A stretch of DNA of 35,967 nucleotides from Paenimyroides tangerinum (lineage in GTDB: Bacteria; Bacteroidota; Bacteroidia; Flavobacteriales; Flavobacteriaceae), in assembly GCF_003865405.1 (NCBI RefSeq), contig NZ_RQVQ01000009.1:1-35967 (forward strand), in the 5' to 3' direction. Positions 1-7,831 of this stretch are shown here, in pieces. A program made the translations under genes and the position numbers. Under the pieces are notes generated by a model. That model was not told where the DNA came from, ran no database searches, and saw only the letters and a program-made list of their open reading frames with translations. Position 1 is the stretch's first letter. Every line of letters starts with the position of its first letter.

Positions 1-1
1 A

Positions 2-988
2 TTAAATTTGAACATCTAAATTCCAGTCAGTTAGCTTTGTATTAATAATCGAATTCAGGTTAGTAATACTTCCTTTATTGGTATGAATCACGAATAAATA
101 GGTTCCGGATGCGTAATTTTTCATTGAGATGTTTTCGAAATTAGAATCTATTGTAGTTAGATATTTCCCTGTTATGTCAAGAATTAAAACAGATTTTACT
201 TCTAAATCTTGGTTTGATTGCGTTATTGAAATATAATCTGAAGTTGGATTTGGATAAACTTTCAAGTTTTCTTTAACAAACTTCTCAACACTTAAAACAC
301 AATTATCACTGTAGAAATAATTACCTGTTACCATCCAAGTATCATAAGGAGCTAGATTGTTAAGTGCTGCAGTTGCATTATCAACTTCTAAACAAACTGT
401 GTTTGGTTGATTTCCAACAGTTGGTTGTAAAGAAATAATCATTTCGGGTTTGTTTATATTTTGACCATTTTTAAGATTGATTCGTTGTAAAGTAGACATA
501 TTAGAAGCTGCAATAACTTCAATATTTGGGTTGGTTGTAAAATCTAAATCTGTAATTTGATTGTAACCATCGATATCATTGATGTTGCCAATTTCTAAAA
601 ATTGTAAAGCGTTATTTCCACTAAAGTTCATTGAATTAAGCCTGCAATTGTTTAGATTGATTGATGTTAAGCTTGATAAGTTTGATATATCTAAACCGTT
701 ATCTAATCTTCTAGAATGTAAATTCAGATTTTGAAGGTTTGTAAATGCGTTAATTCCAGTTAAATCTAAAATTAAATCATTATTAAAACTAATGTTTAAA
801 GGACCTGGACCCAAATCTAAACTCGGAGTTACAGCTGTAGCATCTGCTGTAAGTATCAAACCGTTTAATGTATTGTCACTGTCAATACCTAAATTAATCA
901 AAGCTTGCTCAAACTGTTGATCTGGAATCGCTGTAGTTTGAGCAAACGTTGATAATGGTAACATGAATAAAAATAGTTTTTTTAGCAT
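2..988 (-). CDS. Secreted leucine-rich-repeat-like protein with T9SS type A sorting domain
   Basis: The 328-residue product begins with a signal peptide (residues 1-16, cleavage near FAQ). It then has irregular leucine-rich repeats at about residues 60-175, with LxxLxLxxxxL-like spacing and many Asn residues. The last 80 or so residues form a type IX secretion sorting domain: VYPNPTSD near residue 245, then ILDITGK and a Y(A)SGTYLF motif. In this family the C-terminal domain directs export through the Por/T9SS machinery and is removed at the surface, so the protein is probably secreted or surface-attached. The ligand is unknown. The reading frame continues about 18 residues past the point where such domains usually end. 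The stop codon lies at the window edge, so the gene is complete here. Family assignment is firm; function is not. Confidence 0.85.
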   Translation of the reverse strand: MLKKLFLFMLPLSTFAQTTAIPDQQFEQALINLGIDSDNTLNGLILTADATAVTPSLDLGPGPLNISFNNDLILDLTGINAFTNLQNLNLHSRRLDNGLDISNLSSLTSINLNNCRLNSMNFSGNNALQFLEIGNINDIDGYNQITDLDFTTNPNIEVIAASNMSTLQRINLKNGQNINKPEMIISLQPTVGNQPNTVCLEVDNATAALNNLAPYDTWMVTGNYFYSDNCVLSVEKFVKENLKVYPNPTSDYISITQSNQDLEVKSVLILDITGKYLTTIDSNFENISMKNYASGTYLFVIHTNKGSITNLNSIINTKLTDWNLDVQI

Positions 989-1040
989 AATTTAGTTGTT
1001 TTGGTTTTGAATTTTTGCTAATATAACTATTTATAACTAT

Positions 1041-2639
1041 TTATTTCAATAAGTTAATACTTACAGTTGCTAATTCAGAATTCGGGAATTTCTTAAACAA
1101 TTTTTCGTCAGGTTGTAAACCAGCTTCTTTACAAACTTTATGAAAAACATCCACTTCCACAATATACTGATCCGAGAATCCATGGGTAGCATCATAAGCA
1201 GTTGCCGGAGTTTCACCCAAATGTTTCGATGTGATTGCAGGATCAATCGTATGTAATTCAACAACCATCAAACCGAATTTCTTTATATAAGGTTGCCATT
1301 TTTGTAAATGCTCCAATAAGTTTTCTTCAACCAAATTGTTCGATAAATAAACACCTCTGTGCGCAAAAGCTCCAGTTGAAGTACTCACGCGTTCAGGGTT
1401 TGTGTTTTTAGGTTCAAACCAAATGCGGTTGTGATCTAAGAACGTACGCATATTCAATAAATCTTCTAAAGCAATGCCGTAATTCTCTTTTAGGTCAGCA
1501 GCTAAACGATCCGGATCGCCAATATCGCCCCAAATAACTTTTGCCCAAATATCATTCTTGATTAAGTTAGCACGTGTAATTTTCAAAGCGGCTTGGTTGT
1601 AATCCGCACCGACTAAAAACAACGGATATTCATCCAAATGTTTACCACGTAACGTATAACGTTCAATGGTTTCGTATAAATGCTGTAAAAAAGCACCGTT
1701 ACCACAACCCATATCCAAAATTCCTTTTGGCTGACTGTCTAACGGTTGATTGAAAATCTCAACAATAAACGAATCAATCACTTTGAAATACGTTGCGTGA
1801 GCACCACCGCTTCCCCAAACATTCATAGCTCTGTCCACGTGAATTTCGTCTTCACCTTCGTTTAATTGGCGGATGCGTTCGGCATCACCAAAAAGCAAAT
1901 CTTCCATTTTACTAAACATCGGAAGGTACGAAACCGTAACCCCGTAAGAAGCCGCACGTTTTGCAAAGAACAATCCCGTTTCGGTAAACTGATAATTATC
2001 TTTCTTCTTTTCAAACCAATCTAAATGCGTTAAGAAATCTAAAATGGTTTCAAAACATTCAGGTTCGGTATGGAATTCTTCAGCTTTGAAAGACGATTCC
2101 ATAAAGTATTTATGAAACATTCCGCTCATTCCCAAACGAACAATGGTCGGACCAACCAAATGACCTTCGATATGTTTTAAGATTTGCTTTTGGATGCGTA
2201 ATTCGTTTTCGTTTTCAGAAAACGTAATATCAAAATTCGAGTAACTTTTCTTGAATAGGAGTGCTAATTTCTCGAAAGGTTGTTTGTCAAAATTTCTAGG
2301 ATGAAAGTTGATGGAATATTTCAGAAATTCACTAACTTCATCGTACAAATAAGCATTTTCGATGAACGCTTTTGTATTGGAATTTGCAGAAACAAAAACC
2401 GCGTTTTCTTTATTGTCCACACGATAATCGATAAAACCTTGCGAGGCCAACGTACGTAACGCAACGTTTAGATAGCCTTTGTTTGCTTGATATGTTTGTG
2501 CTAAAATATCTAAGGTTAATTCGTTTTCTGAAGTAAATGCAGCAAATATGTTTTTGCTGTTTAATGCCGATACAATCGGAGCAGTAACCAAACCATCTAA
2601 ATGTTGAAAGATGGTGCTTCTTAATTGTTTTTTGTCCAT
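1041..2639 (-). CDS. Large class I SAM-dependent methyltransferase
   Basis: A 532-residue cytoplasmic protein. The first 230 or so residues contain two winged-helix-like segments that resemble the dimerisation domains of O-methyltransferases. The glycine-rich SAM-binding motif I follows at about residue 308 (LDMGCGNG), and an acidic residue ends the next strand (VGADYN). A downstream HTIDP/HxxG-rich stretch completes the Rossmann-like domain. The overall shape resembles natural-product methyltransferases, including those associated with polyketide assembly (the AprA-related type), but no biosynthetic partner lies next to it. It stands alone, with about 140 bp to the divergent pncA gene. Substrate unknown. 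Methyltransferase fold is confident; the subfamily is a guess. Confidence 0.85.
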   Translation of the reverse strand: MDKKQLRSTIFQHLDGLVTAPIVSALNSKNIFAAFTSENELTLDILAQTYQANKGYLNVALRTLASQGFIDYRVDNKENAVFVSANSNTKAFIENAYLYDEVSEFLKYSINFHPRNFDKQPFEKLALLFKKSYSNFDITFSENENELRIQKQILKHIEGHLVGPTIVRLGMSGMFHKYFMESSFKAEEFHTEPECFETILDFLTHLDWFEKKKDNYQFTETGLFFAKRAASYGVTVSYLPMFSKMEDLLFGDAERIRQLNEGEDEIHVDRAMNVWGSGGAHATYFKVIDSFIVEIFNQPLDSQPKGILDMGCGNGAFLQHLYETIERYTLRGKHLDEYPLFLVGADYNQAALKITRANLIKNDIWAKVIWGDIGDPDRLAADLKENYGIALEDLLNMRTFLDHNRIWFEPKNTNPERVSTSTGAFAHRGVYLSNNLVEENLLEHLQKWQPYIKKFGLMVVELHTIDPAITSKHLGETPATAYDATHGFSDQYIVEVDVFHKVCKEAGLQPDEKLFKKFPNSELATVSINLLK

Positions 2640-2778
2640 AAAAATTGTTTAATCACTTTGGATTACAAACCGTATGTAACCTACAAATTGCCTTGTTTGG
2701 TGATTGTTTTGTTTTTCAAAGATTGCCTTTTTATCAAAAACGACCAATTATCTCATCTTAAATATAACTTAAATTTTT

Positions 2779-3387
2779 ATGAAAGCGCTTTTAATTATTG
2801 ATATTCAGAATGATTTTTTAGAAAACGGTTCGCTAGAAGTGAAAGACGGCAATGCCATTATTCCGTTAGTAAATAAAATACAAAACCTTTTTGATGTAGT
2901 TGTGGCAACCCAAGATTGGCACCCTTCAACACATAAAAGTTTTGCTGCCAACCACGAAGGCAAACAACTGTTCGAAGTCATTGATCTAAACGGATTACCG
3001 CAAGTTTTGTGGCCGAATCACTGCGTACAAGGAACCTTTGGAACCGAATTTCATTCCGACTTAAATACTCAAAACATACAGGCTATTTTTAGAAAAGGAA
3101 CCGATATAGAAGTAGATAGTTACAGCGGTTTTTACGATAACGGTAAACGTAACAGCACCGGTTTACATGGTTTTTTAACCGAATTACAAGTAACCGAGGT
3201 TTATGTTTGCGGTTTAGCAGCCGATTATTGTGTGTATTACACCGCTAAAGATGCGGCAAACCTTGGCTATAAAACCTTTGTGATTGAAGATGCGACCAAG
3301 TATATTGATGAAACCAATTACCTAAAAGCCAAACAAGAGATGTTGGATTTGGGGATTGAAATTATTGAATCTAAAATTTTAAATTAG
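2779..3387 (+). CDS. pncA: Nicotinamidase PncA
   Basis: A 202-residue isochorismatase-fold hydrolase that converts nicotinamide to nicotinate and ammonia in NAD salvage. The catalytic triad is present: Asp8 in IDIQNDF, Lys106 in RKGTD and Cys151 in AADYC. The metal ligands Asp46 and His48 (TQDWHP) and His81 (WPNHC) are also present, and the cis-peptide segment precedes Cys151. Length is typical of the bacterial enzyme. It is divergent from the methyltransferase gene and the GNAT gene starts 4 bp after its stop, so the two probably share a transcript. Confidence 0.95.
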   Translation: MKALLIIDIQNDFLENGSLEVKDGNAIIPLVNKIQNLFDVVVATQDWHPSTHKSFAANHEGKQLFEVIDLNGLPQVLWPNHCVQGTFGTEFHSDLNTQNIQAIFRKGTDIEVDSYSGFYDNGKRNSTGLHGFLTELQVTEVYVCGLAADYCVYYTAKDAANLGYKTFVIEDATKYIDETNYLKAKQEMLDLGIEIIESKILN

Positions 3388-3391
3388 TAAG

Positions 3392-3940
3392 ATGAAGATA
3401 TTTATAGAAACTGAAAGATTCTTTCTTAGAGAAATTTTACCAACAGATGTTGATGGACTTTTTGAATTAGATTCAGATGCTGATGTTCATCGATATTTAG
3501 GTAATAAACCTGTAGAAAATAAAAATCAAATTATTGATGTAATTTCATTTATCAGGCAACAATATATCGATAACGGTATTGGAAGATGGGCGATTATTGA
3601 TAAAGAAACTAATGGCTTTATCGGTTGGGCAGGATTGAAATTAATTACAGAAGAAACAAATAATCACATTGATTTTTATGACCTGGGTTATCGATTGATA
3701 AAAAAATATTGGAACAAAGGAATTGGAACTGAAGTAGCTTTAGCTACTTTAAAATACGCTTTTAATAAACTTAATCTAACAGAACTTTATGCAATGGCAG
3801 ATTGTGATAACGTCGGATCAAATAAAATTCTGAAGAAAATAGGATTTGATTTTATCGAAACTTTCAATCTAGATGGAACACCGCATAATTGGTATAAAAT
3901 TGAAAGAGAAAACAAATATGTACAAAAAATGATGATTTAG
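3392..3940 (+). CDS. GNAT family N-acetyltransferase (RimJ/RimL-like)
   Basis: A 182-residue protein with the RimJ/RimL-type N-terminus (ETERFFLREI), a GWAGL strand, the acetyl-CoA-binding segment YWNKGIGTEVALA at about residues 110-122, and the C-terminal ENVGSNKILKKIGF-like loop (here CDNVGSNKILKKIGF). It should transfer an acetyl group from acetyl-CoA to a protein N-terminus or small amine; the substrate cannot be read from sequence. The start lies 4 bp after the pncA stop, implying cotranscription. Its end overlaps a perfect 12-bp hairpin that looks like its terminator. Family is confident. Confidence 0.9.
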   Translation: MKIFIETERFFLREILPTDVDGLFELDSDADVHRYLGNKPVENKNQIIDVISFIRQQYIDNGIGRWAIIDKETNGFIGWAGLKLITEETNNHIDFYDLGYRLIKKYWNKGIGTEVALATLKYAFNKLNLTELYAMADCDNVGSNKILKKIGFDFIETFNLDGTPHNWYKIERENKYVQKMMI

Positions 3941-3960
3941 ATTAATCATCATTTTGTTTT
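3926..3960 (+). terminator. Intrinsic terminator after the pncA-GNAT pair
   Basis: The arms 3926-3937 and 3944-3955 are a perfect 12-bp inverted repeat with a 6-nt loop, followed by GTTTTG. The left arm includes the last codons and stop region of the acetyltransferase gene. Confidence 0.7.
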
Positions 3961-3961
3961 G

Positions 3962-4093
3962 CTAAATAATATTTTTTAATTGATTCCTTTCTAAAGCTAA
4001 ATTAACCAGCTCTGAAATCAAATCTGCATAGGCAATTCCTGAATGTTCCCATAATTTAGGATACATACTAATTTCTGTAAATCCTGGTAAGAA
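3962..4093 (-). pseudogene. ddl: 3' remnant of D-alanine--D-alanine ligase (ddl)
   Basis: On the minus strand the last 43 codons of a D-Ala-D-Ala ligase remain in frame, ending in TAG at 3962-3964. The recognisable elements are the family signature [14 protein letters not shown], the following HSGI, and a C-terminal helix [14 protein letters not shown]. Functional ligases are about 300 residues or more, so over 85% of the gene is missing. The match stops abruptly at about 4093, where the sequence changes to a fragment of an HU gene on the other strand. A functional ddl must exist elsewhere, because peptidoglycan synthesis requires it. Identity is confident from the conserved motif; the mechanism of loss is inference. 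Confidence 0.85.
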
Positions 4094-4098
4094 ACCGA

Positions 4099-4149
4099 AA
4101 CCGAATGAGCTTTTAATGCTTCGTTAATTAAAAAACTAAGATTCAGTTT
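4099..4149 (+). pseudogene. Fragment of the HU-family gene found intact at 5327-5716
   Basis: These 51 nt match 5602-5653, inside the intact HU gene, with only about four differences: two substitutions that turn a CAA codon into TGA, and a local change that shortens the fragment by 1 nt and shifts the frame. It encodes the remnant of the segment AFNASLIK. It directly abuts the ddl remnant and cannot be functional. It is probably the debris of a duplicated HU gene or the product of a recombination between HU and ddl sequences. Confidence 0.8.
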
Positions 4150-4212
4150 GCCTAAAAGCCAAACAGGAAATGTTAGGCTTGGAGATTTGTTTTTTGAATG
4201 TGGTGGATTTGG

Positions 4213-4252
4213 AACAATCGTTTTCCTGATGTCAGGAAAACGATTGTTTTTT
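4213..4252 (+). terminator. Perfect 17-bp hairpin followed by T-run
   Basis: Arms 4213-4229 and 4232-4248 are perfectly complementary with only a TG spacer, and T residues run from 4247 to 4252. It has terminator architecture on the plus strand, downstream of the HU remnant, but no intact gene now reads into it. A decayed copy of the same hairpin lies at 4328-4359. Confidence 0.5.
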
Positions 4253-4293
4253 AGTTTCAATGAATTATTTCTATTGATTTAATGTAAAAAGAA

Positions 4294-4359
4294 TACCTTC
4301 CTTATTTGGGAGGGAAGGTAGAAGTATAATCGTTTTTCTGACGTATAGAAAGCAATAAT
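4294..4359. repeat. Small inverted repeat and decayed copy of the 4213 hairpin
   Basis: Positions 4294-4301 and 4313-4320 form an 8-bp inverted repeat (TACCTTCC/GGAAGGTA). Immediately after, 4328-4359 aligns with the hairpin at 4217-4248 but with several substitutions, mostly in its second arm, which destroy most of the pairing. The gene-free stretch 3965-4401 therefore consists of gene debris and hairpins; I see no other coding signal in it. Confidence 0.5.
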
Positions 4360-4401
4360 TTATAACTATGTTTTTTACGTGATTAACTGTATATAAAAGT
4401 A

Positions 4402-5124
4402 TTATTTAATGCTATCTATTTTTTTTAAGTGCTCTTTAATCAAATCGCCAATATCATTAAGTAATTCTCTTTTTACATCTGCACTAAGTTGTCTTGTATG
4501 TATGACCAATTTTGTTTTATCTTCATTATAATGTGAATAAAACCAATTTGTTTTATTATATTTTTTATTTGGGAAATCTTCATTGAATTTTACTTCAAAG
4601 ATTTCTTCTATTTCACTTTTATTTTCATTGTTTTTAATATAATTAGAGCAAGCTAAAACTACTACAGGAAAATTCTGTATAAATTCGGATTCTTTGAATA
4701 ATAATTTTCGTTCGTTTAATTTGCTTTTATTAGCAGTGCTTGTTCTTTTATCTGGAGAATCATTAATTTCAGTTGTGAATACATTTTCTAGAAAATCGAT
4801 GTGATATGGTATTTCGCTTTTCTCAAAAATACGGTTTGTTAATTTTTGATATTTACTCCAAGTATTTTTGCCCCAACTCTTGTTTATTCTGAATATATGT
4901 TCTTTAGTAATTGAATAATTTAGTATTTGACAAGTACTGTTATTAATATGTTCTATCCATTCTTTAGCGTTTTTATTGTATAAATTAATTTCATCTTTTC
5001 TATCATTTGATATAGCAGATTCTTTACCAATAAATAAGATTCTAGCATTCGGATTTCCTGTTCCTATGTGGTATTCATTTTTGATACCATTTTCAACAAA
5101 TTTTTTAAAAGCTTTTGTGTACAT
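4402..5124 (-). CDS. Hypothetical protein, possible uracil-DNA-glycosylase fold
   Basis: A 240-residue soluble protein from the start at 5124. An in-frame ATG at 5157 is 11 codons further out but lies upstream of a good promoter -7 box (5145-5152), so the shorter start is preferred. The N-terminal region YHIGTGNPNARILFIGKE resembles the first strand and loop of uracil-DNA-glycosylase superfamily proteins, a hydrophobic strand PVVVLACSNYI lies mid-protein, and LVIHTRQLS near the end sits where that superfamily has its HPS-type motif. I cannot confirm catalytic residues. It is a single gene between the scarred ddl/HU segment and the intact HU gene, strongly AT- and Lys/Asn-rich, which may indicate recent acquisition. 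Confidence 0.6.
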   Translation of the reverse strand: MYTKAFKKFVENGIKNEYHIGTGNPNARILFIGKESAISNDRKDEINLYNKNAKEWIEHINNSTCQILNYSITKEHIFRINKSWGKNTWSKYQKLTNRIFEKSEIPYHIDFLENVFTTEINDSPDKRTSTANKSKLNERKLLFKESEFIQNFPVVVLACSNYIKNNENKSEIEEIFEVKFNEDFPNKKYNKTNWFYSHYNEDKTKLVIHTRQLSADVKRELLNDIGDLIKEHLKKIDSIK

Positions 5125-5144
5125 TTTATTTAGTATGTTTTTTA

Positions 5145-5174
5145 CGAATATAACCAAAATAGAAAACCAACAAA
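5145..5174 (-). promoter_or_regulatory. Bacteroidota promoter of the 4402-5124 gene
   Basis: On the minus strand TTTG (5171-5174) is followed 18 nt later by TATATTCG (5145-5152), close to the Bacteroidota consensus TTTG-N17-23-TAnnTTTG. It lies 20 nt upstream of the chosen start codon. Confidence 0.55.
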
Positions 5175-5326
5175 CTATGATTTATAAACTTCTGTTTTAA
5201 AAATGTAGTGTTTTAATTAAAATAGCACAAATGTTTATATAGTTGTTAAAAATAATGGTATTGGTTTTAAAATAATAAGCTTAAAAACAGTAACTTAGGG
5301 TTTATTAATTTTAAAAAAATGTTGTT

Positions 5327-5716
5327 ATGTCAGTGAAATACACATTATCAGAGAAGGGCAATCCAAGTAATCCTAACGCACCAAAAAAATGGTATGCTAG
5401 CGCAATAGCCGATGGAGAATTAAGTTTTAGAGAACTGAGTAAAGAAATTGCTCAAGGCAGTACCACCGTTAGTGATACGGATGTTATGGCTGTTTTAAAT
5501 GATTTAATTAAAATATTAGGTAGAAATTTAAGTAGTGGAAAAATTGTTCGGTTTGGAGATTTTGGTTCGTTTCAACTAACCATTACCAGCGAAGGTGCTG
5601 CAACCGAACAAGCTTTTAATGCTTCGTTAATTAAAAATCCTAAGATTCAGTTTCGTCCCGGAAAGGACTTAAAAGACATTACCAAAACGGTAACTTTTGA
5701 AAAATATAAAAGATAA
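5327..5716 (+). CDS. HU-family DNA-binding protein (HU-HIG type)
   Basis: A 129-residue basic protein of the Bacteroidota HU class, in which an HU/IHF fold carries a distinct N-terminal extension (residues 1-25, KYTLSEKGNP...). Helices at about 33-65 are followed by the conserved turn IVRFGDFGSF (about residues 72-81), the arm region and the closing KNPKIQFRPGKDLKD segment. It should bind and bend DNA as a dimer and help compact the nucleoid. ATG at 5319 opens a different frame, so the start at 5327 is used. A fragment of this gene is duplicated 1.5 kb upstream (4099-4149). Palindromic repeats follow the stop. Confidence 0.9.
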   Translation: MSVKYTLSEKGNPSNPNAPKKWYASAIADGELSFRELSKEIAQGSTTVSDTDVMAVLNDLIKILGRNLSSGKIVRFGDFGSFQLTITSEGAATEQAFNASLIKNPKIQFRPGKDLKDITKTVTFEKYKR

Positions 5717-5720
5717 AGTA

Positions 5721-5763
5721 AAAAAAGGTCTAGACGTTTTAAGCAAATGGTCTAGACCTTTTT
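5721..5763 (+). terminator. Intrinsic terminator of the HU gene
   Basis: Arms 5722-5735 and 5750-5763 pair perfectly over 14 bp (AAAAAGGTCTAGAC and complement) around a 14-nt loop, and the right arm ends in T5. It lies 5 nt after the HU stop. Confidence 0.75.
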
Positions 5764-5810
5764 AGTAAATGGTTTAAACCTTTTTGGTAAATGGTTTAGA
5801 CCATTTTTAA
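5745..5810. repeat. Three tandem 22-nt palindromic units after HU
   Basis: Units at 5745-5766, 5767-5788 and 5789-5810 share the pattern AAATGGTYTARACC then a T-rich end. Each contains a short palindrome (GGTCTAGACC, GGTTTAAACC or GGTTTAGACC). The first unit is also the right arm of the terminator. The variation is concentrated at symmetric positions of the palindrome. Confidence 0.7.
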
Positions 5811-5841
5811 CCCCAGTAAATACAAGGGTTTTCAGAGGGCA

Positions 5842-5866
5842 AAAAAAACACCCAAATTTGGGCGTT
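5842..5866 (-). terminator. Terminator of miaE
   Basis: CCCAAATTTGGG (5851-5862) with flanking C-G and G-T pairs forms a short stem. On the minus strand it is followed by a run of eight T residues (5841-5848 on the plus strand is A-rich). It starts just past the miaE stop. Confidence 0.7.
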
Positions 5867-5869
5867 TTC

Positions 5870-6451
5870 TTATCCGTGAATGGTTTCTTTTTTACCGTAA
5901 TTGGTAATAATTTCCCCTTCGTAATCTAACCATTGTTTCCAACGTTTATCCACATCAACATCGGTAGCGTATTTTTTAGCAAGCTTCAGAAACGTAGTAT
6001 AATGTCCGGCTTCGCTAATCATTAACTCTCTGTAAAACTTAGCTAATTCTTCGTCTTTAATATTTTCAGACAAAACTCTAAAACGCTCACAGCTTCTGGC
6101 TTCAATCATCGCTGCTAAAAGCAAACGGTCAATAAACGATTGGTTTCTAGAACCGTCTTTCTTTAAAAATTTAATCAATTGTCCCACATAATCGTCACGA
6201 CGTTCTCTACCTAAGGTATAGCCACGTGCCTTAATAATGTTATGTACCATCTGAAAATGCTGCATTTCTTCAATCGCAATTTCAGTTAACTGTGTAACAA
6301 TATCTTCATGTTCCGAATTGTACGTAAGTATGGTAATGGCGTTGGTAGCCGCCTTTTGCTCACACCACGCATGGTCGGTTAAAATCTCTTCTAAATTTCC
6401 TTCTGAAATATTCACCCAACGTGGATCGGTCAATAATTTTAATCCCAACAT
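5870..6451 (-). CDS. miaE: tRNA-(ms2io6A37) hydroxylase MiaE
   Basis: A 193-residue non-haem diiron monooxygenase that hydroxylates the isopentenyl group of ms2i6A37 in tRNA. The ferritin-like ligand pattern is present: a Glu in the first helix (EEILTDHAWCE), EEMQH (ExxH), a Glu in MIEARSCERF, and EAGH (ExxH) near residue 150. An upstream ATG at 6499 is in frame, but a TATATTTG promoter box lies at 6481-6488, so the start at 6451 is chosen and matches the family N-terminus (LKLLTDPRW). It is divergent from the glycosyltransferase gene. Confidence 0.92.
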   Translation of the reverse strand: MLGLKLLTDPRWVNISEGNLEEILTDHAWCEQKAATNAITILTYNSEHEDIVTQLTEIAIEEMQHFQMVHNIIKARGYTLGRERRDDYVGQLIKFLKKDGSRNQSFIDRLLLAAMIEARSCERFRVLSENIKDEELAKFYRELMISEAGHYTTFLKLAKKYATDVDVDKRWKQWLDYEGEIITNYGKKETIHG

Positions 6452-6480
6452 AATTTGTAAGTATTTAAAAACCAAAAATA

Positions 6481-6488
6481 CAAATATA
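6481..6488 (-). promoter_or_regulatory. Promoter -7 box of miaE
   Basis: TATATTTG on the minus strand, a perfect TAnnTTTG match, 29 nt upstream of the chosen miaE start. No clear -33 TTTG is visible at the usual spacing. Confidence 0.5.
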
Positions 6489-6553
6489 TTTCCGACCAAT
6501 AAAATCGGATGCTGCTTTTAGATTTTGTTATTTTGTATTTCTAAATCGCTCTC

Positions 6554-7786
6554 ATGAAAAGCAAAAAAGTATTAGTTATCGGATTTGTCTGGCCAGAACC
6601 TACCTCGTCTGCGGCGGGTTGGCGAATGTTGCAATTGATTGATTTTTTTATTGAAAACCAATACGAAGTACATTTTGCATGTGCGGCTCATAAATCGGAC
6701 TTTGCTTTTGTGTTTGATGCTACCCAAGTTGCCGAACATGAGATTTTATTAAACGATGCGAGTTTTGATACTTTTATTTCGGAATTGCAACCCGATGCGG
6801 TGGTTTACGACCGATTTATGATTGAAGAACAGTTTGGATGGCGTGTGCGTGAAAACTGCAAACAAGCTATTCAGATTTTAGATACGGAAGATTTACATTT
6901 TGTTCGAAAAGCCAGAGAGCAAGCTTTTAAGAAACAAGAAGAAGTAAATTACCATACCGATGAAATGATTCGTGAAGTGGCTTCGATTTTACGTTGCGAT
7001 TTAAGTTTGATTATTTCGGAAATGGAAATGGAAATGCTACAAAAGCAATTTCATATTCCGGCTGAAATTTTAATGTATTTGCCTTTTATGCAAGAAACGA
7101 TTTCAGCAACTGACTTAGAGCAATTACCGAATTTCGAGTCACGTACTCATTTTATGTTTATTGGAAATTTTATGCACGAACCCAATTGGCAAACGGTGTT
7201 GCGTTTAAAACGTGATATTTGGCCAGTGTTGCGTAAAAAACTTCCAAAGGCAGAGATGCATATTTTTGGAGCTTACCCGAATCCGAAAGCGTTGCAATTG
7301 CATAAACCTGCCGAAAACTTTTTTGTAAACGGTCGTGCAAAAGATGTGAATATTGAAATGCAAAAGCATAAAGTATTGTTAGCTCCGATTCCGTTTGGTG
7401 CCGGAATTAAAGGTAAGTTTATCGATGCGATGCGCAATCGTTTACCATCTGTTACTACGCAATTAGGTTCCGAATCGATGCAAGAAAACAAACTTTGGAA
7501 TGGTTTTATTTCTGATTCCGATGCAGATTTTATCGAAAAAGCGGTGTTGTTATATACCGAAGAGTCAGCTTGGGAAACAGCCACACAAAACGGACTTTCG
7601 ATTTTAAATGCGACTTCAAACAAAAATCAGTATTCAGAATTATTTAAAAATCGTTTAACTGATTTAGAGATTCATTTAGATACTTACCGAAAAGCCAATT
7701 TGTTTGGTGAAATTTTGCGTTATCAAACCAATCAGGCTACTAAATATATGGGCTTATGGATTCAGGAGAAGCATAGAAAGTCTTAA
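6554..7786 (+). CDS. Glycosyltransferase (GT-B fold, GT4-like)
   Basis: A 410-residue cytoplasmic or membrane-peripheral protein with two Rossmann domains. The N-terminal half contains the glycine-poor entry loop after LVIGFVWPEP and a DxE-type strand ILDTEDLHFVR near residue 110. The C-terminal half begins at MFIGNF and contains PKAEMHIFGAYP and the donor-binding segment APIPFGAGIKGKFIDAM, in which the E of the usual ExxxxxxxE pattern is not obvious. The last 40 residues lie beyond the GT domain. It should transfer a sugar from a nucleotide donor, probably in polysaccharide or glycolipid synthesis. No sugar-pathway operon surrounds it. Confidence 0.8.
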   Translation: MKSKKVLVIGFVWPEPTSSAAGWRMLQLIDFFIENQYEVHFACAAHKSDFAFVFDATQVAEHEILLNDASFDTFISELQPDAVVYDRFMIEEQFGWRVRENCKQAIQILDTEDLHFVRKAREQAFKKQEEVNYHTDEMIREVASILRCDLSLIISEMEMEMLQKQFHIPAEILMYLPFMQETISATDLEQLPNFESRTHFMFIGNFMHEPNWQTVLRLKRDIWPVLRKKLPKAEMHIFGAYPNPKALQLHKPAENFFVNGRAKDVNIEMQKHKVLLAPIPFGAGIKGKFIDAMRNRLPSVTTQLGSESMQENKLWNGFISDSDADFIEKAVLLYTEESAWETATQNGLSILNATSNKNQYSELFKNRLTDLEIHLDTYRKANLFGEILRYQTNQATKYMGLWIQEKHRKS

Positions 7787-7831
7787 AGTTGAAAGTCTTA
7801 AAGTGGGAAAGTTTTTCATGTCGAATTTAGT

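Noticed and set aside
4018..4260. 80-codon open frame on the minus strand
   Set aside because: It crosses the ddl remnant in a different frame, the HU remnant and a hairpin, and has no domain or ribosome-binding context. It is chance open frame over gene debris.
5721..5810. CRISPR-like array
   Set aside because: The units are contiguous with no spacers, only three in number, and no cas gene is present.
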